64,000 nucleotides of DNA from M3007 sp037445225. GTDB lineage: Bacteria; Bacteroidota; Bacteroidia; Chitinophagales; Saprospiraceae. Below, one piece after another: positions 1 to 7,192 of the stretch. Each line of letters begins with the position of its first letter. Position 1 is the stretch's first letter. The stretch covers positions 62,001 to 126,000 of the forward strand of contig JBBIKW010000008.1 of the NCBI GenBank assembly GCA_037445225.1, written 5' to 3'. The notes under the pieces are model-generated. The model was given only the letters and a program-made list of their open reading frames with translations, did not search any database and was not told where the DNA came from. The translations under genes and the position numbers were made by a program.

Positions 1-1
1 G

Positions 2-232
2 GGTATCGCCGACATGGACGCTATTACCATAAGTACCGCTCAATGGGCAGAGTCGACTTCTAATCATGTGCTGGCAGCTCAAACCATCGTCGCAGCTGCG
101 CTTTCAAATACCTGCTTCAAAATGGTATTGGTGTTCCTCCGCGGTAGGGGTATGGCACGGCGGTATGCGATGGTCGGATTTGCAGCCACACTGCTCATCG
201 GCAGCGCCTGGCTGGTTATGTATCACCACTAA
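2..232 (+). CDS. MgtC/SapB family DUF4010 membrane protein, C-terminal fragment
   Basis: Only the last 76 codons are present; the reading frame is open to the window edge, so the true start lies upstream. The visible part opens with GIADMDAIT, followed by a short soluble stretch and a hydrophobic C-terminal helix (AMVGFAATLLIGSAWLV). This matches the end of the MgtC/DUF4010 family, where a G-x-x-D-x-D-A-x-T motif precedes the last membrane segments. Members are inner-membrane proteins of unclear function, sometimes linked to magnesium or virulence. The call rests on one motif and the hydrophobicity pattern. It converges with the algH-like gene on the other strand, 3 bases away. Confidence 0.6.
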   Translation, partial: GIADMDAITISTAQWAESTSNHVLAAQTIVAAALSNTCFKMVLVFLRGRGMARRYAMVGFAATLLIGSAWLVMYHH

Positions 233-235
233 GGC

Positions 236-796
236 TTAGTTCCAGCTCACCGAGTCGGGGATATCCGCGATGACGGTATAGGCGTTGCCCTGATGAGACA
301 TCGCCAAGCGCCACAATTCTGCTGGAGGTGTATTGAACAGATAGTTAGGGTCCATCTCCCCGTTTATCCAAGACCGGTAGGCCATTTCCTCCTCTAATTG
401 GCCGGCCGACCAGCCCGCATACCCCACGAGAAAGCGGATGTTGTGCGGTTGAATCAGTTGCTGAGAAATTAAAAATTGCAGCTCTTCAAAAGAGCCACCC
501 CACCATACGCCTCGAGCCACTTGGATACTGCCCTCGAGAATATTCCCTACATTGTGAAGGTAGTTGAGCGTGTCTGTCTGTACGGGCCCACCGTAGAACA
601 CTTCGGCTTCAAAATAAGGGAAGTCTGGCAACAACTCGTTGATAGTCATGTTAATAGACTTGTTCAAGATAAAACCTAACGAGCTGTGCTCATGGTGTTC
701 ACACAACAGTACAACTGAACGGCGAAAGAAGGGGTCGAGCATGAAGGGTTCAGCAATCAGAATACTCCCGCTTTTGATCAAAGTATTGGTCGCCAT
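236..796 (-). CDS. YqgE/AlgH family protein (UPF0301)
   Basis: A 186-residue protein of the usual length for the YqgE/AlgH family. Family marks are visible along its length: GSILIAEPFMLDPFFRRSV at the N-terminus, LGFILNKS, YGGPV near residue 68, and GYAGWSAGQLEEE near residue 125. No signal peptide or membrane segment is seen, so it should be cytoplasmic. The biochemical role of the family is unknown; AlgH was first tied to alginate regulation in Pseudomonas, but most relatives are in species without alginate. The gene stands alone, convergent with the DUF4010 gene and separated by 90 bases from fabD, which is transcribed in the same direction. Confidence 0.9.
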   Translation of the reverse strand: MATNTLIKSGSILIAEPFMLDPFFRRSVVLLCEHHEHSSLGFILNKSINMTINELLPDFPYFEAEVFYGGPVQTDTLNYLHNVGNILEGSIQVARGVWWGGSFEELQFLISQQLIQPHNIRFLVGYAGWSAGQLEEEMAYRSWINGEMDPNYLFNTPPAELWRLAMSHQGNAYTVIADIPDSVSWN

Positions 797-886
797 TTAA
801 GAAATACGTCTCCTATTCTACTGCCACGGGCTGCAAGATAAAGGCTTTTTGCATAACGATGGTGCAGCATACTCTTCCGGATACCT

Positions 887-1780
887 TTAGCATTCTCCTA
901 AAGAGGCGGTAGGAGCGATTTTTCGAATCATCCCACGCAGAATGGGACCTCCACCGCCGACCTCGATAAACTCACTGATGCCGTCGGCAATCATGTTCTG
1001 GATAGTTTGCGTCCAGCGAACGGGTGCCGTCAGCTGGGCGATGAGATTCTGCCGAATTTCTTCCGGGTCGCTTACAGGGCGCGCATGGACGTTTTGATAG
1101 ATAGGGCATATCGGCCGCTGAAAAACGGTCGCCTCAATAGCGTGCGCCAGCTCCTCCTTTGCGGGCTGCATCAACGGAGAGTGAAAGGCCCCTCCCACAG
1201 TTAACATCACGACACGCCGAGCGCCAGCTTGTTGCAATTTCTCCACCGCGCGTTCGATGCCTTTTCTCGTGCCCGAAATGACCAGCTGGCCAGGGGAGTT
1301 GTAGTTTGCCGGTACCACTACTTCATCGCTGATGTCGGTGCAGATCGCTTCTACTATCGCATCGTCTATCCCTAATACGGCCGCCATAGTGCTGTCGGTC
1401 CGCTCACAGGCTTTCTGCATGGCCAAGGCACGCCGATAGACCAGCTGCAGCGCATCGACAAACGACAGTGCGCCAGCAGCTGCTAGCGCAGTAAACTCAC
1501 CTAAGGAATGCCCTGCCACCGCATCCGGCCGAAAATCGCTGCCCGCTATTCGGGTTCTCACCCAGCTTTCCAAAAAAACGGCTGGCTGAGTTACCCTAGT
1601 TTGCGTAAGATCTTCTTTACTGCCGTGAAACATCATCTCTGAAAGGCGCCATCCCAAGACCTCATCTGCTTGGTCAAAGTATGCTCGGGCAATGGGGCTG
1701 CTCTCGTAGAGCGCCTTGCCCATCCCTTCGAACTGGGAACCTTGCCCTGGAAAAACGTAAGCTCGCTTCATAAAATGCAT
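887..1780 (-). CDS. fabD: malonyl-CoA:ACP transacylase FabD
   Basis: This enzyme moves malonyl groups from CoA to acyl carrier protein, supplying the extender unit of fatty acid synthesis in the cytoplasm. The protein begins with the family signature YVFPGQGSQ. The catalytic serine sits in GHSLGE (Ser92) and the partner histidine in GGAFHSP (His200); length (297) is normal. Two starts are possible, the ATG directly after the upstream stop codon or an ATG three codons later (MKRAYVF); the second fits family alignments better. The stop of the small upstream gene touches the first ATG, so the pair is almost certainly co-transcribed and translationally coupled. Confidence 0.95.
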   Translation of the reverse strand: MHFMKRAYVFPGQGSQFEGMGKALYESSPIARAYFDQADEVLGWRLSEMMFHGSKEDLTQTRVTQPAVFLESWVRTRIAGSDFRPDAVAGHSLGEFTALAAAGALSFVDALQLVYRRALAMQKACERTDSTMAAVLGIDDAIVEAICTDISDEVVVPANYNSPGQLVISGTRKGIERAVEKLQQAGARRVVMLTVGGAFHSPLMQPAKEELAHAIEATVFQRPICPIYQNVHARPVSDPEEIRQNLIAQLTAPVRWTQTIQNMIADGISEFIEVGGGGPILRGMIRKIAPTASLGEC

Positions 1781-2212
1781 TTAAATGGAAAAGAGCACTT
1801 TCATCGCGTTCCAAAGTTGGCTCTTGAGATGGCGATCGGCTTCTAAGACGCTCAAAGCATCCGCCCAAAGAAAAGTGGCTCCTCCTAATTTTGATGGCTC
1901 GTAGCGCGAGGCAGCTACCTGGAGCCCCAATTGGAAAGGAGTAGCTCCAAAAACCATCACCGTATTCGGTTGTTTGCTTTTTAGAAGCCTACCCATGGGA
2001 ATAAAGTCCTCTTGAAAAAGCGGCAAAAAAAGAACATCTTTGTGTAAACGTAGCCCCACCGCACTCAAAATCTTTTCTAGGAAAGTGGTATCTACCGACG
2101 CCTCATCGCGATATAGGACGGCTATCCATACCTGTCTTGAAAGCATCTCCTTTGGTAGAGGCGAAAGACCCGTTTCCCTTATTTCATAGGTGGGAGTGGA
2201 TCGATGAAACAT
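1781..2212 (-). CDS. conserved protein of unknown function upstream of fabD
   Basis: A 143-residue protein with no signal peptide, membrane helix or cofactor motif. It looks like one alpha/beta domain: hydrophobic strands (VWIAVLYR, VLFLPLF, TVMVFG) alternate with helices, and it ends with an LK-x2-LW-x2-MK-x-LFSI tail. I recall similar short proteins with the same LW..LK..F.I ending in other Bacteroidota, but no function is known to me. The TVMVFGATPFQLGL segment is faintly reminiscent of uracil-glycosylase-like or DNA polymerase III psi-type folds; this is only an impression. Its stop codon touches the fabD start, so the two are probably translated together. Confidence 0.6.
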   Translation of the reverse strand: MFHRSTPTYEIRETGLSPLPKEMLSRQVWIAVLYRDEASVDTTFLEKILSAVGLRLHKDVLFLPLFQEDFIPMGRLLKSKQPNTVMVFGATPFQLGLQVAASRYEPSKLGGATFLWADALSVLEADRHLKSQLWNAMKVLFSI

Positions 2213-2312
2213 ACTTCTTTGCTATAGGCGTATTTTCAATCTTTTATTCTGATAGCAACGATAAAAAATTCTTTTCTTGAAACATTATTTTTATTTTTTT
2301 ACTTTATTTTTG

Positions 2313-2320
2313 TAGCTTTG
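2313..2320 (+). promoter_or_regulatory. putative Bacteroidota -7 element upstream of ilvE
   Basis: TAGCTTTG matches the Bacteroidota -7 consensus TAnnTTTG and lies 44 bases before the ilvE start, in an AT-rich stretch. No well-spaced TTG -33 element was found, so this is a half-site call. Confidence 0.5.
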
Positions 2321-2364
2321 CCGGAAATCTCTGGTGCTTTCACTAACCAAAAACGTCTGTAACC

Positions 2365-3486
2365 ATGATGCTAAGTTCCTCTATCTCAGTGACTCCCGTC
2401 AAAAAGTCGCGGATTTCGGCCGTCGATTTTTCGAACATTCCCTTTGGCAGGGTCATTTCCGACCACATGTTTATGGCTGAATATAATGGCAAAGAATGGG
2501 AAAATCCTCGGATTGTTCCTTTCCAGAACTTGGAAATTTCACCTGCCAATTTAGCGCTGCACTATGGGCAAAGCATTTTTGAGGGGATGAAAGCCACCAA
2601 GCGCCGCGGAGAGCCTGTCCTTTTTCGACCGGATGCCCATGCGCGTCGCCTTAACTTGTCGGCGGAACGCATGTGTATGCCCACCTTTCCGGAAGATCTC
2701 TTTATACAGGCTTTGAAGATGTTAGTAGATCTCGACCGCGATTGGATTCCGGAAACGGAAGGGTTCTCCTTGTATATCCGTCCGCTGATGTTTGCCTCAG
2801 ATGCTTACTTTGGCGTACAGGCTTCGGAAACGTATCAGTTTATCATTTTCACTGGGCCAGTGGGCCCTTACTATCCGAAACCGGTGCGCCTATGGGTGGA
2901 AGAGGTCTTTACACGGGCTGCGCAGGGCGGTGTGGGCGAAGCCAAATGTGCGGGCAATTACGGAGCCTCGCTGCTCCCGTCTCAGCGAGCGCGTCAGGCC
3001 GGCTACGACCAAGTGATGTGGATGGATGCCCAAGAGAAAAAGTACGTTCAAGAGGTGGGCACTATGAACCTCTTCTTTGTCATGGACGGCAAAGTGATTA
3101 CTCCAGCGACCACTGGTACCATCTTGCGCGGTATCACTCGGGACAGCTTCATCACGCTGCTCAAAGATTGGGGCTATACTGTAGAAGATCGCCTGCTGAG
3201 TATCGCTGAAATCGCCGACGCCTACTGGAGAGGCACCCTGCAGGAGTGCTTTGGCGCCGGAACGGCTGCAATCGTGAGCCATGTAAGCGAAATTACTTGG
3301 CGCGATAGAAAGTTAGAGCTGCCGCCAGTAGACGAGAAACATCGCCCTATCGGTTCTCGGCTCAAAAATTACATCAACCAGCTGCGCATTGGCCTTATAC
3401 CGGACGAATACGGCTGGCTGCACTCCTGTGAAAATTCAGGCGTATGGGATCTAATAACCGCCCAGCGCGAAGCCGTAGCCCACTGA
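2365..3486 (+). CDS. ilvE: branched-chain amino acid aminotransferase
   Basis: A class IV PLP-dependent aminotransferase of 373 residues, the size of the BCAT group related to eukaryotic enzymes. It interconverts leucine, isoleucine and valine with their 2-oxo acids, using glutamate/2-oxoglutarate. The PLP lysine is in GEAKCAGNYGAS (Lys194); LHYGQSIFEGMKA and QEVGTMNLFFV are further family blocks, and the phosphate-binding GTILRGITRDS follows. The first codons read ATG ATG, so the start could be one codon later. It is a single gene with its own promoter-like element, followed by a convergent AP2-domain gene 16 bases downstream. Confidence 0.95.
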   Translation: MMLSSSISVTPVKKSRISAVDFSNIPFGRVISDHMFMAEYNGKEWENPRIVPFQNLEISPANLALHYGQSIFEGMKATKRRGEPVLFRPDAHARRLNLSAERMCMPTFPEDLFIQALKMLVDLDRDWIPETEGFSLYIRPLMFASDAYFGVQASETYQFIIFTGPVGPYYPKPVRLWVEEVFTRAAQGGVGEAKCAGNYGASLLPSQRARQAGYDQVMWMDAQEKKYVQEVGTMNLFFVMDGKVITPATTGTILRGITRDSFITLLKDWGYTVEDRLLSIAEIADAYWRGTLQECFGAGTAAIVSHVSEITWRDRKLELPPVDEKHRPIGSRLKNYINQLRIGLIPDEYGWLHSCENSGVWDLITAQREAVAH

Positions 3487-3502
3487 CAAGCCTGCTCGCT
3501 TC

Positions 3503-4036
3503 CTATTGCGAACTATCGTCGTCTCTGATCTCGCCTTTGAGCAGCTCGCGCCGAGCGCGTTGGTAAGCGGCAGCAGCTTCTTCTGCTGTGTCAAAAACGC
3601 CCAAGTGCACAGCTTTGCCTCCTATGGAGATGATGGCCCGAAATCGCTTTTTCTCCGGATACACCCCCACATATCCGCTGCGATTTCGACTTTTTCGAGG
3701 GCGACTCAGCATCGAGCGCGAGAAGTAGCCTAAGTTCTCTATCCGGCAATCGAGCTTGTTGCCGTTTTTTGCACCTACCCATTGGCGCGTCGCGCTTTTC
3801 TCATGCCTCAGGTATTTCTCCGCAATCAGCTTGTGCAGATACAACGTTTCCACTTTGCCGGAGCCGTCTGGCCGGCGTTGGTTCCTCTGAAAAACGGCAC
3901 AGCCGCTCGAGTGCAAACGGAGGTTATTCAACAGACCTCTCTCAGCGTAGTATGGGTCGGTAGACAACCAGTTATACGCAAAATCATTCAGCAAGACAAA
4001 AGCATCGGAGTTTTTCAATTTGACTTTGTAGGTCAC
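3503..4036 (-). CDS. AP2 DNA-binding domain protein with degenerate HNH module
   Basis: A 177-residue basic protein with two recognisable parts. Residues about 64-104 resemble an HNH_3 homing-endonuclease module (LHKLIAEKYL, then KNGNKLDCRIENL), but the catalytic histidine expected two residues before KNGN is alanine (VGAKNGN). Residues about 119-166 form an AP2/ERF-type domain: SGYVGVYPEKKRFRA, a GGKAVHLGVF strand and the EEAAAAYQRA helix. HNH plus AP2 is the usual layout of free-standing HNH homing endonucleases; with the active site lost, this copy may only bind DNA. No intron, repeat or phage gene lies nearby. Domain calls are firm; function is unknown. Confidence 0.75.
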   Translation of the reverse strand: MTYKVKLKNSDAFVLLNDFAYNWLSTDPYYAERGLLNNLRLHSSGCAVFQRNQRRPDGSGKVETLYLHKLIAEKYLRHEKSATRQWVGAKNGNKLDCRIENLGYFSRSMLSRPRKSRNRSGYVGVYPEKKRFRAIISIGGKAVHLGVFDTAEEAAAAYQRARRELLKGEIRDDDSSQ

Positions 4037-4239
4037 AGCTTTCTAATCTACTCAGATTGACATTAAAATAGTTTTTAAAGTAAACAGGTCTTTTGCTTTT
4101 CGGTTTTGCAACAAAAGTGAATGCGTAAGAAAGTTATGGCACACCCTTTGTGCAATAAACAGCGATCTCTTGCCGTTGGTGTGGGGATTTAGGCCATTTC
4201 CTCAAAAGCGTATCCTCAAACTTAAATAACTTTTCTGAC

Positions 4240-4332
4240 ATGAGCAATTGGAAAAAGGTTCTGTTTTGGGTAGGTTTGATCGCCCTCGCACTTTTAGAGG
4301 CCTGCCACCGAGGCTATGGCTGCCCGTATTGA
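4240..4332 (+). CDS. very small lipoprotein-like peptide (30 residues)
   Basis: A 30-codon frame that begins MSNWKKVLFW, continues with a hydrophobic core (VGLIALALLE) and reaches a cysteine at position 22 in LLEAC, which fits a lipobox. Only CHRGYGCPY would remain after processing. Short lipoproteins with a Cys-rich, Gly-Cys-Pro ending occur in Bacteroidota, and a strong hairpin terminator follows 46 bases later, which supports a real short transcript. Against it: no clear promoter and no comparison was possible. Its role, if any, would be in the cell envelope. Confidence 0.5.
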   Translation: MSNWKKVLFWVGLIALALLEACHRGYGCPY

Positions 4333-4378
4333 GATGAGTACTCCCCTGAAGTGTTAGACATCTTTAGCGCTTAGGAAG

Positions 4379-4418
4379 AAATGGTGCACATAGGCTATAT
4401 GTGCACCATTTTATTTTT
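4379..4418 (+). terminator. strong hairpin terminator before plsC
   Basis: A perfect 14-bp stem (left arm from AAATGGTGCACATA, loop GGCTA) is followed by TATTTTT. It should end the transcript of the tiny lipoprotein gene. It finishes only 5 bases before the plsC ATG, so it must also shape any plsC leader. Confidence 0.75.
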
Positions 4419-4423
4419 GCCTC

Positions 4424-5164
4424 ATGGGTGTCATACGTGTTTTTTATCGGCTATCCTTTTTCATTGCATACACTGCCTTGGCCGCACTTCAGATGTACGT
4501 ATGCCGGCGATGGTTAGGGCACGGGCGGGGGCGGATTATGGCTATGCGGCGGCGATGGGCTAGATGTTTGTTGCAGGCTACGGGTGTCCGAGTCAGAGTA
4601 GAAGGAAATGTGCCTTCCTTTCCTGTGCTCCTCATGGCCAATCACCGCTCTTATCTCGACCCTATTCTCCTGCTTCGTGACGTCCACGCCTACCCTGTGG
4701 CCAAAGCAGAGTTGGCGCGATGGCCTCTTATCGGGCGCGGAGCACAGCAAGCGGGTATCATTTACCTGAAACGCGACCGCGTCAGCAGTGGAGTGCATGC
4801 GCTGCGAGCGATAGCTGACATTATACTGCGCGAGGGTTTTTCAGTGATTTTATTTCCTGAAGGGACCACCTCCAGTCAAATGCGCCCGCTGACGTTCAAG
4901 AAAGGAGCGTTTCGAGCGGCAGCGCGTTGGCAGCTGCCCGTAGTTCCCGTAGCCATCTGTTTTTCCGATGAGCAAGATTTCTGGGTAGGCGAAGAGCCCT
5001 TTCTCCGCCATGCTTGGCGGCGCTTTCAAAAGAGGGAAATTTCGGTGTGCGTCTGCTATGGCCCCACTTTTCGCTATGCACAGGAAGAGGTGCTCGAGCA
5101 GCAAGTGCGCTCCTGGCTCGAAACGCAGTTGTGCGCCTTTTACGGTTACCCTTCTGCTCCCTAA
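4424..5164 (+). CDS. plsC: 1-acyl-sn-glycerol-3-phosphate acyltransferase (PlsC family)
   Basis: A 246-residue membrane-associated acyltransferase that adds the second acyl chain to lysophosphatidic acid to give phosphatidic acid. It carries both family motifs: NHRSYLD (the H-x4-D catalytic pair) near residue 73 and FPEGTTS near residue 145, followed by PVVPVAI. A hydrophobic N-terminal helix (residues 9-24) is normal for PlsC and supports the first ATG. That ATG sits only 5 bases after a strong hairpin; a later ATG (residue 24) would remove the helix and looks less likely. The gene is convergent with the MFS transporter gene, 3 bases away. Confidence 0.88.
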   Translation: MGVIRVFYRLSFFIAYTALAALQMYVCRRWLGHGRGRIMAMRRRWARCLLQATGVRVRVEGNVPSFPVLLMANHRSYLDPILLLRDVHAYPVAKAELARWPLIGRGAQQAGIIYLKRDRVSSGVHALRAIADIILREGFSVILFPEGTTSSQMRPLTFKKGAFRAAARWQLPVVPVAICFSDEQDFWVGEEPFLRHAWRRFQKREISVCVCYGPTFRYAQEEVLEQQVRSWLETQLCAFYGYPSAP

Positions 5165-5167
5165 TCT

Positions 5168-6487
5168 TCAGGCTTTCTGTTCGCGGATCTGCAAACACAA
5201 CAACGAGGCGACAGCCAATAGCCCCCCTCCCATCATGACGGCAGCTATGCGGTTATTGTCGAGGACGTGCTCCATAAACGGTCCGAAGAACAAAGTGGCT
5301 ATGATTTCGGGAAGCACGATGAAGAAGTTGAAAATACCCATGTAAACGCCTAGTTTATTGAGGGGAAGCGTAGACGCCAACAAAGCATACGGCATAGAAA
5401 GAATGCTTGCCCAAGCGATACCCACTCCGAGCATAGACAGCAAAAGTGCATACTTATTAGCAGCTACTCCTACGTAAAGCAATCCCAAGGCTCCTGCGGC
5501 CAAACACACCATATGTGTATATTTTCTTCCGTACTTATCGGCAATAATGGGCAGTGCAAAAGAAAAGAGGAAGCACACCGCCGAGTAGAAGCCAAAGCAA
5601 AGGTTTCCCCACGCAACGCCCTCGGCATACACAGGTGACTGGGTGTCGGTAGCGCCTAAAATATCGCGGGCTACGGCGGGAGTAAAGTAAAACCACATCA
5701 AAAATAATCCCGGCCAGGTGAAGAATTGCACCAAAGCCACCTGTCGCATGGTTTTCGGCATGTGGAAGATGTTGGAAAATACCTCTCTTACGCCTCGCCA
5801 AAAGCCAGCGGTTTCTGCTTTTGCTCGTTGAAAGGCCTCCAGGTCAGCCGGCGGGTACTCTCTCGTTGTCACTACGGTATACATCACTGCTCCGATGTAG
5901 AACAAAGCACCTACGGTAAAAACCGCCACTAAGTAAGGCGGCACGCCCTGTCCAGAATACTGCTGGGCATCTTCCCCCATGATTTTTAGGATGGCCGTAG
6001 GAAGAAGTGCGGCCAACACGTTGCCGATGCCGATAAACATGCTTTGCATAGTGTAGCCTCGGTTGATTTGGGACTCCGGCAGCAAATCCCCCACAAAGGC
6101 GCGAAACGGCTCCATACTGATGTTGATACTGGCATCCAAAATCCACAGCAGCCCAGCCGCCATCCACACAGTAGACGAGTGAGGCATTGCCAATAGCGCC
6201 AATGTGGCCAAGATAGCACCTACGGTGAAATAGGGTCGACGCCGCCCCCAGCGCCCCCAAGTACGGTCGCTCATGTAGCCGATGATCGGCTGCACGATGA
6301 GCCCCGTCATCGGAGCCGCCAGCCACAATAGCGGAATCTCGTCGGGCTGTGCTCCTAAGTACTCGTAAATAGCGCTCATATTTCCCATTTGCATCCCCCA
6401 TCCGACCTGGATACCTAAGAACCCAAAGCTCATGTTCCAGATCTGCCAAAAGCTCAGCAAAGGTTTGTGTACAGCAGCGGATGTCAT
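5168..6487 (-). CDS. MFS transporter, GPH/SLC45-type sugar carrier
   Basis: A 439-residue protein with about 12 hydrophobic segments. The loop GYMSDRTWGRWGRRRPY is the MFS motif between helices 2 and 3 in the form seen in the sucrose/maltose (SLC45, SUT-like) and GPH branches. IADKYGRKYTH marks the matching loop in the second half. Such proteins couple sugar, usually a disaccharide, to protons or sodium at the inner membrane. The substrate cannot be told from sequence, and no glycosidase or sugar kinase gene lies beside it. It is transcribed alone, convergent with plsC, and lies after a long hairpin that ends the next gene upstream. Confidence 0.8.
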   Translation of the reverse strand: MTSAAVHKPLLSFWQIWNMSFGFLGIQVGWGMQMGNMSAIYEYLGAQPDEIPLLWLAAPMTGLIVQPIIGYMSDRTWGRWGRRRPYFTVGAILATLALLAMPHSSTVWMAAGLLWILDASINISMEPFRAFVGDLLPESQINRGYTMQSMFIGIGNVLAALLPTAILKIMGEDAQQYSGQGVPPYLVAVFTVGALFYIGAVMYTVVTTREYPPADLEAFQRAKAETAGFWRGVREVFSNIFHMPKTMRQVALVQFFTWPGLFLMWFYFTPAVARDILGATDTQSPVYAEGVAWGNLCFGFYSAVCFLFSFALPIIADKYGRKYTHMVCLAAGALGLLYVGVAANKYALLLSMLGVGIAWASILSMPYALLASTLPLNKLGVYMGIFNFFIVLPEIIATLFFGPFMEHVLDNNRIAAVMMGGGLLAVASLLCLQIREQKA

Positions 6488-6520
6488 AACAGCGATCGTT
6501 TGTTTAAGCGAAAAAACAAT

Positions 6521-6575
6521 GCGCTAAGAAACACGCATTTCTCTTTTTGAGAGAAATTTTTGCGTTCCTTAGCGC
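6521..6575 (-). terminator. 55-base imperfect inverted repeat, likely terminator
   Basis: The arms GCGCTAAGAA..ATTTCTCT and AGAGAAAT..TTAGCGC pair over about 24 bases with small bulges around a short loop. Read on the minus strand the stem is followed by ATTGTTTTTT, so it fits termination of the acidic-protein gene located just above it. Confidence 0.65.
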
Positions 6576-6619
6576 AAGCGCTCCCCCTATGGGCACAACT
6601 TCGACGCCAGACTTAGGCG

Positions 6620-7045
6620 TTAATAGTCATCAGAGTCGTCCGCAATGTCGTCTTCCTCGTCTGAGCCTCTGCGGCGCCGCGTAATGATGATGTGGTCGTC
6701 TTCGTCCGAGGTGCCGCTGTCCTCTTCGGCATCGTCGTAGAGTTCTTCTTCTTCAGCACCATCGTACTCGCTTTCGACCTCGATATCCGCAAAATCGCCA
6801 CGAAGGATGCCTTCTTCATCGTAGTCTTCGTCCTCACTGACAATACGCCTCGCTTCCTGCGCCGTCATGCGGATAAGGTAGTACGTATCTTCCGTCTCGA
6901 AGGGCAGGGCAGATACGATCTTACCTTCTTGGTTGGTGTACTGTACCAAATGCGCTACAAAACCTGTCGGATAAGCCATCTTCACCTGGCGAATGATCTC
7001 CTCCGGTAGCGCATGATAATCCTTGATGATGCGTTTCTTGGCCAA
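6620..7045 (-). CDS. conserved Bacteroidota protein with acidic C-terminal tail
   Basis: A 141-residue cytoplasmic protein. The N-terminal 65 residues form a compact, conserved-looking block (KKRIIKDYHALPEEI, then YPTGFVAHLV and SALPFETEDTYYLIRMT). From about residue 70 the chain is almost all Asp, Glu, Ser and Tyr, ending in SDDY. I recall close relatives of the N-terminal block in many Bacteroidota, always without assigned function. The acidic tail suggests binding to a basic partner such as a ribosomal protein or nucleic-acid-binding protein; that is inference. It has its own promoter-like element upstream and a strong hairpin downstream, so it is a single-gene unit. Confidence 0.75.
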   Translation of the reverse strand: MAKKRIIKDYHALPEEIIRQVKMAYPTGFVAHLVQYTNQEGKIVSALPFETEDTYYLIRMTAQEARRIVSEDEDYDEEGILRGDFADIEVESEYDGAEEEELYDDAEEDSGTSDEDDHIIITRRRRGSDEEDDIADDSDDY

Positions 7046-7117
7046 AGCTCTAACGGTTAAGGGTTATTGATAATCAACAAATTACACAAGCTAACAGCGG
7101 ATTTACCACCCAGGATG

Positions 7118-7151
7118 CAAAGTTAAGAGAAGGTAAAAAGGAACGTACAAA
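7118..7151 (-). promoter_or_regulatory. Bacteroidota-type promoter for the acidic-protein gene
   Basis: On the minus strand a TTTG (-33) is followed, after 22 bases, by TAACTTTG (-7, consensus TAnnTTTG). The -7 element ends 72 bases before the start codon, leaving a leader of roughly 65 bases. Confidence 0.6.
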
Positions 7152-7192
7152 TTTTAAGTCGTCTTTTTTTAGGTCATTGTAGCTCTTTCGCA

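Noticed and set aside
2673..3209. Long overlapping frame inside ilvE on the same strand
   Set aside because: It has no family resemblance and lies wholly within a well-supported aminotransferase gene; it is a shadow of that gene.
5844..6449. 201-codon frame inside the MFS transporter gene
   Set aside because: Lies in another frame of a clear membrane transporter and has no hydrophobic pattern or domain of its own.
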